Shown piece after piece: positions 51,926-62,481 of a stretch of 64,000 nt of DNA. The translations under genes were made by a program, and so were the position numbers. The DNA is from Sapria himalayana (lineage: Eukaryota > Streptophyta > Magnoliopsida > Malpighiales > Rafflesiaceae), in NCBI GenBank assembly GCA_029783825.1, contig JAREIK010002459.1:351918-415917 (forward strand), given 5' to 3'. Below the pieces are notes generated by a model. The model was not told the DNA's origin, searched no databases, and was given only the letters and a program-made list of their open reading frames with translations. Each line of letters opens with the position of its first letter. Position 1 is the first letter of the stretch.

Positions 51926-54900
51926 ATCTGTCTATCTAAATATCTATATATCTTTCTCTATCTATCTATCTATATATTTATATTTTTATCATAATGCTTA
52001 TATTTGATATATATATATATATATATATATGTTTATCTATCTGTCTATCTATCTATCTATCAATATGTCAATCTATCTGTCTACCTATTTGTCTATCTAT
52101 CTATCTATTTATTTCTCTATCTATCTATCTATCTATCTTTCTACCATATATCTAACTAACTAACTAACTATCTTTCTATTTATCAGTTTATATATATTTC
52201 TATCTATCTCTCTATTTAACTATCTATCTATTTATTTTTTTTATCAATATGTTTATCAATCTATCTATAAATCTATCTATTATTTATATCAATCTAACTA
52301 TCAACCTGTCTATCCATATGTCTTTCAATATCTAACTATCAATATATCGATCAATCTATATATATATATATATGTCAATCAATATATATATATATATATA
52401 TTTGTCAATCAATTTATCTATTTATCTATCTGTCTATCTATATATCTAACTATCTATCTATATATCTTTTTATATGTATATTTATGTATCTTTCTGGTTA
52501 ACTATCTATCTATCTTTCTATCTATTTATCCATCTATTTTTTGTCTATCTATCTATCTTTCTTTCTTTATGTCTAAATGATCTGTTAATCTATCTATATG
52601 TTTAATATTCAGTCTATCTATCTATCAAATAATATGACTATCTATCTGTCTATCTATGTATTTGTCTATCTATATATTTGTCTATGTTTCTATCTATCTA
52701 CCTCTCTATCTATCTATCTGTCTATCTGTCTGTCTATCTTCCTATCAAACTATCTATAAATCAATCTATCTATAAATCCATCTATCAAGTTGTCTATAAA
52801 CCTATGTATCATACTATCTATCTTTATATCTATTTTTCTATCTATTCATCCGTCTATCTATTTATTTGACTAACTATCCATCTTTTTAGCTATAGATATA
52901 TCAATCTTCCTATATATATCTCTATCTATCTATCTATTTATCTGGTTATCTATTTGTCTATCTATCTATCTATTTATCTATTTGTCAATCTATTTTTTTA
53001 TCTTTCTATCAATCAATCTATCTATCTATTTGTCAATGTCTCTCTCTATCTATGTGTCTATCTATGTATGTTTCTATGGTTCTATCAATGTGTCTATTTA
53101 TATTTGTATTTACTATCTATCTATCTATCTTTATATCTATCAATCTGTGAATCTATGTCTATCTATTTTCTAACTATCTTTCTATAATATATATATATAT
53201 ATATATTTCTATCTATCTGACTATCTATCACTTCTATCTATCAATTTATCTATCTGTGTGTGTGTGTGAGTGAGTGAGTGAGTGTGTGTGTGTATTTATA
53301 TGTCTATTTATCTCTCTTTTTATATAACAATCAATCTATCTATCTGTCTATATTTTTATGTATCTATATGTCTATGCATCTATCGATCTTTATGTGTATC
53401 TTTCTATCTATCTGTCAATATATATATATGTATGTATGTATGTATGTATTTGTATCTTTATCTAACTTTCTATTTATTTGTATATCTCTATGTCTATCTA
53501 TCTATTGATATATATATATATATATATATCTATATCTATATGTCTATCTATCTGTCTTTTTTTATAACAATCAATCTATTTGTCTATCTTTTTATCTAAC
53601 TTTATGTCTATCTATCTATATATCAATCTTTATGTGTATCTATCTATCTATCTATATGTCTATATAAATGTATGTATATCTCTATGTCAATCAATCAATC
53701 TATCTATTAATATATATATATATATATATCTAGTTATCTATTTATCTATATATCTTTATAACTATTTGTATATCTATCTATCTTTATGTCTAAATATCTA
53801 CATATCTATTTGTTTATCAATATGTCTATCGATTTGTCTATATATATGTTTAACTATATGTTTATCTATCTATCTGTCTATCTATATGACTATCTTTCTT
53901 CTATCTATCTATCTATCTACTGTCTATCTATATGACTCTCTACCTTCCTACCTACATATATATATATATATCTATATATCTATCTATCTGTCTGTCTGTC
54001 TATCAATCTATGTATCTCTCTATCTATGTTTATAACTATCTATCTAGCTATCTATCTATCTATATGTTTTTCAATTTGTCTATCTATCTATGTGTTTATC
54101 TATCTGTCTTTCAAATTCTCTATCTATATTTCTTTCTATCAATCTACCTATATGTCTATCTATCTGGTTATCTATCTATCTATATAACTATCTATTTGTC
54201 TATCTATCTATCTATATCTCTATCTTTCTATCTATTTGTAATCTATCTATCTATCTTTATATCTATCTATTTATCTATCATATGTCTGTCTGTCTAACTA
54301 TATGTCTATCTATCTATCTTCTATCTATTTATCTTTATATTTATCTGACTATCTTATTGTCTATCTAACTACCAATCTATATGCCAATCTATTTGTTTTT
54401 TTATTTGTATATGGATCTACTTATCTATCTATATATCTATATTGCTATCTTTCTATCTTTCTATATATATTTATATCTGTCTGTAAAATAATCTATCAAT
54501 CTATCTATTAAACTTTCTATCTACCAATCAATCTATTTATCAATCACTCTATCAAAAATTCTTTAAATCCATCGAGCTATCTTTGTATCAATCTGTATAT
54601 CTATATGTTTATCAATTTATCTATTAATCTATCTATCAATCTTTCAATCTATTTGTCTATATTTTTATATTTTTATATGTGTGTCTGTCTATCTAGTTGT
54701 CTATCTATTTGTCCGTCCGTTTGTTTGTCTATATATCTATCTATCTATCTATTTGTGTGAGTGAGTGAGTGAGTGTGTGTGTGTATATATCTATATCTAT
54801 ATCTATATATAATTATGTATTTTTGTATATGTCTATCTATCTATCTATCTATATATTTATCTATCTATCTTTTGACTTTCTATCTTTATATCTATTCGTC

Positions 54901-55046
54901 TATCTATCTATCTAGCTGTCAATCAATGTATGAATCTGTCAATCAATATGTTTACCAATATATCTATCAATCTATATATCTATCTTTCTATTAATCATTC
55001 TATCAATCTGTCTATCCATTTGTTTATCTTTCTATCTATCTATATG
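50248..55046. repeat. Degenerate TATC array, segment 5
   Basis: About 4.8 kb of TATC units on the + strand follow element C. Prominent embedded tracts are (TA)n near 50643, 50874, 51584-51634 and 52009, and two GTGAGTGAGTGAGTGAGTG tracts with flanking (GT)n at 53254-53293 and 54753-54784. TCTAACTAACTAACTAACTA occurs near 52150. The segment ends at the inversion point near 55046. Confidence 0.97.
53300..53660. repeat. 240 bp higher-order repeat, two copies
   Basis: TATAACAATCAATCTAT occurs at about 53323 and 53563, the TGTCTATTTATCTCTC-type phrase at 53301 and 53541, and ATCTTTATGTGTATC at 53386 and 53626. All three pairs are exactly 240 bp apart, so a 240 bp block was duplicated in tandem without indels. 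The block also contains TATGTATGTATG and (TA)n tracts. Confidence 0.8.
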
Positions 55047-55060
55047 TATATAGATAGATA
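55033..55060. repeat. Palindromic inversion point of the array
   Basis: TATCTATCTATA at 55033-55044 and TATAGATAGATA at 55049-55060 are exact reverse complements around the 4 bp spacer TGTA. To the left the array reads TATC for tens of kilobases; to the right it reads GATA for 5 kb. The switch is abrupt, with no unique DNA between the arms. Confidence 0.93.
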
Positions 55061-55534
55061 TACAGATAAATAGACAAAAAGATAAAAAAGATAGATATAT
55101 AGACATATATATAAATAGATAGACTGACATACATATAAATTGATGGATAGATAAGAAAACAGGCAGACATACATATATATAGACAGATAGATTGATTGAT
55201 ACAAAAATAGATAGATAGGCGGATAAATAGACAGATAGAAAGACAAATAGATAGACAGATAGATGTATAGATATATAGATAGAAAGATAGAAAGATAGAT
55301 AGAAATTTAGGTATAAGATAGACAAGAAGATAGAGAAAAGATCGATAGATAGATGGATATATTGATATAAAAACAAATAGATAGATAATAGATAGAAAGC
55401 TACACAAATAGGTAGATAGATAGATAGACAAATAGATAATTTTAATAGATAAATAGATAGATACATAGCTAGATAGATAGAAAGAGAGATAGAGAGATTA
55501 CAAGATAGATACATAGATAGTTAGATAGATAGAT

Positions 55535-55592
<58 letters not shown>

Positions 55593-58500
55593 ATATATAT
55601 AGACAAATAGATAGATATCAATATAGTTAGATAGACAGATAAATATATACAAACAGACAAACAAATAGATAGATAGATAGATATATAGACAGATACATAG
55701 GCATATAGATAGTTAGATGGATAGATAGATAGATAGATACACAAATAGTTAGATAGATGGAGAGATATATAGTTAAATTGATAAATAGATAGGTATATAT
55801 TTTGACAGATAAATAGATAGATATATAGAAAGATAAATAGATAGAAAGATTGATCGATAGATAGATAAAAAAATAGAGAAAAGATTATTAGATAGATAGA
55901 TTAATAGATTGATAGATAGATAGATAAATATATATAGAAATAGATTGATTGAATGATTGATAAATAGATAGATAGATAGACAAATTGAAAGACAGATAGA
56001 TAAATAGCTAGACAAATAAACAAACATATAGATAAATAGACAGACAGACATATAAATAGATGGAAAGAAAGAAAGAAAGATTAATAGATAGATGAATATA
56101 TAAATTGATAGATAGATATATAGATAAATAGATTGGCACAAAGAAAGACAAATTGATAAACAAATTGATAGCCAAATTGATAAACAGATTGTTAAACATA
56201 TTGATTAATAGAATGATAGACAGATTGATAGACAAATTGATTGATTAATTTATAGATAGATTCATCAATTGATAGATAGATAGATTGATAGACTAACAAA
56301 TAAATATATTTATAAATAGATTGATAAGCAAGTTGATAGAAAGATAAAAAGATTGATTAATAAAGTGATAGATAGATAGATAATTATATATAAAGATAGA
56401 TATATAGATAGATAGAGTAACAAATAGATCAATAGATTATTAAACAAATAAATAGCCAAATAGATAGATAGATAGATAAACATATAGATATATAGATAGA
56501 TAGAAATAATGAAAATTAGATAGACAAATAAATAAATAGATAGATAGATAAATAGATAGACAAACTGATAGACTGACAGATAGATATATAGACAGATATA
56601 AAGAAAATATATTGATAGATAGATAGACAAATAGATAGACATATATATAGACATAAAATTAGATAGGTAAATAAATAGAAACATAGGTAGATAGATAGAT
56701 ATACAGACATACAAACTAATTTTATAGACATACATATAAATCTAAAAATAGATGGACTGATAGATAGTTAGATAAACAGAAAGATATATAGATAGATTGA
56801 AAGATAGAAAGATATTTAGTCAGATAGGTATACAAGCAGGAAAGTAGGCATACAAACAAACAAATACATAAAAAGATAGACACACAAATAGATAGACAAT
56901 TAGATAGATACATAGATCGATAGACAGTTTGATAGATAGATTGATAGACAAATAGAGATACATAGATTTATAGACAGATAGATAGATAAATAGATAGATA
57001 GACAAAAACATAGATATATATAATGACATATATATAGATAGATAGATAGACAAAAAGATGGATATATAGACCGACAGACAAATAGACAAATAGATAAAAG
57101 ATTGTTAAACAAATTGATTGATAGAATGATTGATATATTCATAGATAGATAGATAGATAGATAGATTGATTGATTGATAGATAGATTGATAGATAGATTG
57201 ATAGATAGATATATAGACAGATAGAAAGACAAATAGATAGACAAATAAAAACACACACAGAAGGATAGATTTTTATATAGATAGATAGACATACAGATAT
57301 ATAGATAGATAGATCAAGAGATAGATAGACAGATAGATAGATAAAAATATAGACTTATAGATTCATTTATTTATAGATTTATAGATTGACAAATAGATAG
57401 ATAGAAAGATAGATTGATAGATTAATAGACTAATAAATAGATAGATAAATAGATAGATTATAGACTAATAGATAGACAGATAGATAGAGAGTTAGATAGA
57501 CAAATAGATAGATAGATTGATAGAAAGATAAATAGAAAAATAGATAGATAAACAGATAGATACAGAAAGAGAGAGATAGATAGATATAAACACATAAAGA
57601 TAGATAGAGAGTTAGACAAATAGATAGAAAGATGTATATATAAACAGACAGATATATAGTTAGTTAGAAATATATATAGATATATAGATATATAGATTGA
57701 TATTCAGAAATATAGATAGATAGATATAGATATAGGTAGACATATAGATATATTGGTAGATAGATTGATAGACAAATTAATGGATATAATGATATACATT
57801 TTGATAAATAGATTTATAAACAAATTGATGGATAAATAGATAGATAGACAACTAGTTAGGTAGATAGATAGATAGACAAATAGAAACACAGATATATTGA
57901 TAGATTTTTAGATAGATAGATAAATAAATATATCAACAGAAGAGATAGAGAGATAAACAAGTAGATAGATATATAGACATATAAGTAAATAAATAGATAG
58001 ATAGATATACAAATAGATAGACAAATAAATAGACAAATAAATAGAATGATTGATAAAGAAAAGATAGAAAAATAGATAGATAAATAGATAGATATATATA
58101 TATAAATATAATTAGATAAAAATATAGACAGATAGATTGATTGAAAGATATATAAATAGATATATAGATAAACAAATAGAAAGATAGATAGATAACTTTA
58201 TAAATAGATATAGATAAATATATAGAGAGATTGATAGATAGACAAATAAAAAATAGATAGATAGATGAATAGGAATACATTTAGAAAGATATATAGTCCG
58301 ATAGACAAAAGGATAAATAGATAGATAGATAGACGGTCAGACATATAGGTAGACAGTCAAATAGACTGATAGAAATAAAGATCGATAGATTATATGATAG
58401 ATATATTGATAAATAGAAAAAAAAATTAAAAAGATAGATAAAAATTGATAGATAAATAGATTTACTAATTTTTATATAGATTTATAGATAGTTGATATAA

Positions 58501-59412
58501 ATATAGATAGACTCTTGATAGACTGATAGATAGATTGATTGATAAAAAGATTGATAGTCAGATAGATAGATAGATGTATAGATAGATAAATAGACAAATT
58601 GATAGATTGATAGATAGACAGATAGATAAAAAGATTGATAAATATATATAAATAGATAGATTGATTGATAAAAAGATAGATAGACAAATAGATAGATAAA
58701 TATATAGTTAGATAGTTAGATAGGTAGGTAGACTAATAGATAGATAAAAGATAGATAAAGAGAGACAGATAGATAGACATATATATAGACAATTCGATAA
58801 AAAGTTAGATATATTGATATATAGATTATATAGATAGATAGACAGACAAACAGATAGATAAATAGATATTATATATATATATATATAAAGATAAAAATAG
58901 ATAGATAAATAGATAGATAGACATATAGATAGATAGTCACATAAATAGAAAGAGAGATAAACATATAGATAGATAGATATATAGATAGATAAAGATATAG
59001 TCAGATAGATAGATAGACAGATTGATAGATAGATAGATTAATTGATTGATTGATTGATTGATAGACATATAGATAGACAGATAGATACACAGATAGATAC
59101 ACATATAGATAGATAGATAGATATAGAGATAGATATATAGAAGATATATAAATATATATACAAATAAATAGATAGAAAGATAAATAGATAGATAGATAGA
59201 TAGACAGATTGATTGATTGATATATAAGCAATTTTATAGACAAAATGAAAAGTAATAAATAGATTTATAGAGAGAGTGATAGAAAGATTGATAGTCATAT
59301 TGATAGACAGATTGATAGACAAATTCATAGACAAATAGATACTTAGATAAATAGATTAGTAGATAAATAGGTAGATATATTGGTAGAAAAATAGATAAAT
59401 AGATATATATAC

Positions 59413-59445
<33 letters not shown>

Positions 59446-60039
59446 AAAAATTAGTTAGACATAAAGATATATTTATTGATAGATAGATATATAGTAATAT
59501 ATATTGACATATTTATTGATAGATAATTAGATAGAGAAATAAATTAACAGATAGAACTATAAATAGATAGACATATTCATAAACAGATAAAAAGATAGAT
59601 TGCTCAATTGATAGACATATAGATAGACATATAGAAAGAAAGAAAGATTGATTGATTAATTGATAGATAGATTGATTTTTAGATAGACAGATAAACATAT
59701 AGATAGATAGATAGACAGATAGACATGATATATAGATTGATTGATAGACCGATATATAGATTGATAGATAGATTGATATATATAGATAAATAGATAAATA
59801 TATTAATAGATATATGGATAAATAAATAGATAGATAGACAGAATGATAGATTGATTGATAAAAAGATTGAAAGTCAGATTGATCGAAAGATTAATAGACA
59901 AATTTATAACTAGATTGTAGAAAGTTTGTTAGATAGATTTATTGACATAGAGATAGACATATTGATAGACTGATAGGTAGATAGATAGCTAGACAGATAG
60001 ATAGACAATTATATAAATAGATATATCGACATATTATTA
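55047..60039. repeat. Degenerate GATA/TAGA array (inverted arm)
   Basis: About 5 kb of imperfect GATA units on the + strand are the reverse complement of the preceding array. A long (TA)n run lies at about 55538-55592 and another at 58870-58886. All long frames lie on the minus strand and again read Tyr-Leu-Ser-Ile, mirroring the left side. The array ends abruptly at about 60039, where a LINE fragment begins. Confidence 0.96.
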
Positions 60040-60362
60040 GACAACAAATCTGAAGTGGGCTTAATATTAAAGAGTTTCAGATTCAAGTGGATTCAAAGCT
60101 TCTAGTTGACCTAGCGAATAAAGAGTTAAATTTCTGGTAATATGAATATTATATAGAGTCTATAAGAAAATATATGGAAGAAGGGAATGTAGCCATTCAG
60201 CATATATATAGAGAGGCGAATACCTTAGCGGATGGGTTAGCCAAGGAGGGAGAGTCTATAAAAGAATAGGTTTTTGGTAGAAGCGATCTTCCAGAAAAAT
60301 TCAAAGGCCTGGAAAGGCTGGATGAACTGGGATTTCTGTATGTCAGGATTTGCAAAGACTAG
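60040..60362 (+). pseudogene. LINE ORF2 C-terminus (RNase H) fragment
   Basis: In the frame of base 60075 the + strand gives FQIQVDSKLLVDLANKELNF, then a stop, ESIRKYMEEGNVAIQHIY, REANTLADGLAKEG, a second stop at 60267, and LPEKFKGLERLDELGFLYVR to a final stop at 60360. The DSK, IYREAN and ADGLAK motifs are those of the plant RNase H (RVT_3) domain at the end of plant L1 ORF2. A one-base shift separates the first few residues (KSEVGL). The upstream part of ORF2 is missing, and the left edge is the GATA array. It belongs to a different LINE copy from the one that starts downstream, because ORF1 follows it. Confidence 0.85.
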
Positions 60363-60970
60363 TCTTTTGATTAAACATTTAATAGTGTTGCATAATCTTT
60401 GATGACTGCTTCTTGGGATTTTTGTGCTCTTTTTTATAGGGTGTTGGGCTGGCATATGAGAAGGAATGATGTCAGTTGGCAGTTATTTTTTCTATTTTCA
60501 GTAATTTAAATGTTTTAGTTTGGTTTGAATTTGTAATTCAAGCTTGTTGTAGAAAAAGGGAGGCCGGGATAGATATTAGGAGCATGAATACAGATTTTAT
60601 GCACCTTAGACTATTATATATATATATATATATATGCATTATGCATTTGGATTGGCTTGTTTTTGGTAGGTTTTTTCAGATGTTATTGGTCTGGTAAGGT
60701 TTCTGTGAGTTAATGTTATTTCTAGGATTGGCATGTAACTGATTTGTTGTTGTAGAAATAGGGAAGTGGAAATGTTCTGTTTTGGACTGGTAAGGTTTCT
60801 GTGAGTTAATGTTTTCTTGCCTGCTTCATACTAAATAGGTACGTTATTGATAGAAATAAGGGGTTACTAAATTTGGAAAAAAATTCTCTCAACTTTTAGA
60901 GAGAGAAATTGTATTTTTAGAGAGAGAAATCTCCATTTTTGAGTGATTGAAGCTCAAATTGAAGCCAATA
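60363..60970 (+). other. LINE 3' untranslated region joined to next LINE 5' leader
   Basis: This spans the end of the first LINE fragment and the start of the second. A 27 bp word starting CTGGTAAGGTTTCTGTGAGT is present at 60691-60717 and again at 60787-60813, a 96 bp duplication. A GAGAGAGAAAT repeat at about 60899-60930 lies just before ORF1 of the next element. No poly-A tail is evident, so the exact border between the two LINEs is uncertain. Confidence 0.55.
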
Positions 60971-62356
60971 ATGGAGAATTCCGAATTGCTCTCCAATAAA
61001 AAATCATTTTCCTCATTATCCAAAGGGACCGAGATGTTTTTTCTGAAGCTTGATGCTAAACATGAAGCGCCTGCGGTTCTGTTTTCTAAGGATGAATTAC
61101 AGAAGCTCGAAGAATCCTTTGAGCTCACTCTAATCAGGAAGTTCTCCCATGGACGCCTCAAATTCAAAGCTCTACATGATTTTTTCACGACATTAAAGCT
61201 ACGGGCAGTGGTGAAGCTGGTATGGTATGATGGAAAACACACCTTCTTCCAGTTCAAGGAAGAAGAAGACATCCTACGCATTTGGCTTAGAGGACAGTGG
61301 GACATTAAGGGCTTCCCCATGCGAGTCTTCAAGTGGTCGCCAAGCTTCACACCCCAAGAAGAACCATCTCATGCCCTGGTATGGATTAACTTACCGAAAC
61401 TCCCTTTACATTTTTTTAATAAGTCGTCTCTCTACTCCATTGCTTCATGCTTCGGCAAACCATGGATACTAGATGAAGCTACTGTGTGCATCACTAGACC
61501 AAGTGTCGCTAGAATCTGCGTAGAAGTTGATTTATAACTAACTCTGCAGAATATAATTTGGGTTGGAATAGATCTCAATAATGGATTCTGGCAAGAGGTG
61601 CTTCCAGAATCCATGCCACCCTACTGCTTAACTTGTAGCAGGATGAGACATGAAGCGGCAGCTTGCATGGTTGGAGGGAAGAAGATGGGGCAGGGAAGTC
61701 ATAGGAAGGAGGGGAGAAAAAAGATAGGTAGTGAATGGGTGAAAAAAGTGCATAACATAGGAGATTGTGAGAGGAATAGAGATGAGGAAGGAAGGAGCTC
61801 TCACAGTGTAGGGGAGGTAGGAGAGGAACTAGAAAAGAATAAGACTGCATAGGGCTATAAGGAGGTGAGTAGAGAGGGAGTAGAAGTGGGCTTAACGGAG
61901 AAAGAAAAGAACAATCTAGTAGAGGAAGGAATAGCAGAAGAAGAATTGATGCACGTAAATGAAGTGAAATTAGAGATGAGCTTAAAAATGCAAGGTATTA
62001 GGAAGTGGCTGCAAGATTAAGCAAAAGGGGCAAACAGAATAGAGACAGTAGGATTAGAATTTACAAAGGTTCTGGAAGCTAGAGAAAAGAAAAGAGAGAT
62101 GAGAAGTGAGATTAGATTAAAGGGCAGCATAGAAGCATACAATTGGGCATAGGATGATCTTCTCTCTGAGGAGGAATCTGAATCTAGAATCTGGCCATAT
62201 TTATGCTACCGAAAGGAGGATAACAAGCAGATATTGAACTCATCAAAAGATGATTTAAACTTAAAGAATAATAAAATAGCAAAAAGAGGCTCATTAAATA
62301 AAGAAAAAGCTTTGGAAAAGATCAGAGAAATGGGGAAAAGCTTAGAAAATGAATAA
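60971..62356 (+). pseudogene. LINE ORF1: DUF4283-like domain and CCHC knuckle, nonsense codons
   Basis: The best start is ATG 60971 (MENSELLSNKK). One continuous frame of 461 codons runs to TAA 62354, interrupted by stops at 61535 (TAA), 61850 (TAG), 62018 (TAA) and 62150 (TAG). Residues about 30-188 form a DUF4283-like domain: FSHGRLKFKALHDFF, LRGQWDIKGFPMRVFKW, HALVWINLPKLPLHFFN and ARICVEVDL. After the first stop the frame continues with GFWQEVLPESMPPYC and a knuckle of C-x2-C-x4-H-x4-C spacing (CLTCSRMRHEAAAC). A charged tail follows. In plant L1 elements ORF1 is the RNA-binding protein of the retrotransposition particle. All four stops lie in one frame, so there is no frameshift. Confidence 0.88.
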
Positions 62357-62481
62357 ATGTTCAGCAACCTAGAGCAAGCCACACCTAGCTCTAGCAAACC
62401 TCAAAGAAACATGAAAAAAAATTTAAATACGAAGTATGACTCAAAACACACCACGAGAGCACAAGCAAGATTTAACTAAAA

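Noticed and set aside
8941..55046. A CRISPR-like or satellite array with spacers
   Set aside because: There is no constant repeat with unique spacers; the variation is point decay of a tetranucleotide, and the setting is a plant nuclear genome.
8952..60000. Dozens of long reading frames rich in Tyr, Leu, Ser and Ile, up to about 300 codons
   Set aside because: They are translations of TATC repeats. A 4 bp unit gives the same YLSI peptide in all three frames of one strand, while the GATA strand contains TAG stops. The frames switch strand exactly where the array inverts, so they follow the repeat, not genes.
60889..61350. 153-codon minus-strand frame opposite LINE ORF1
   Set aside because: The + strand encodes the recognisable DUF4283-like protein; the antisense frame has no known features.
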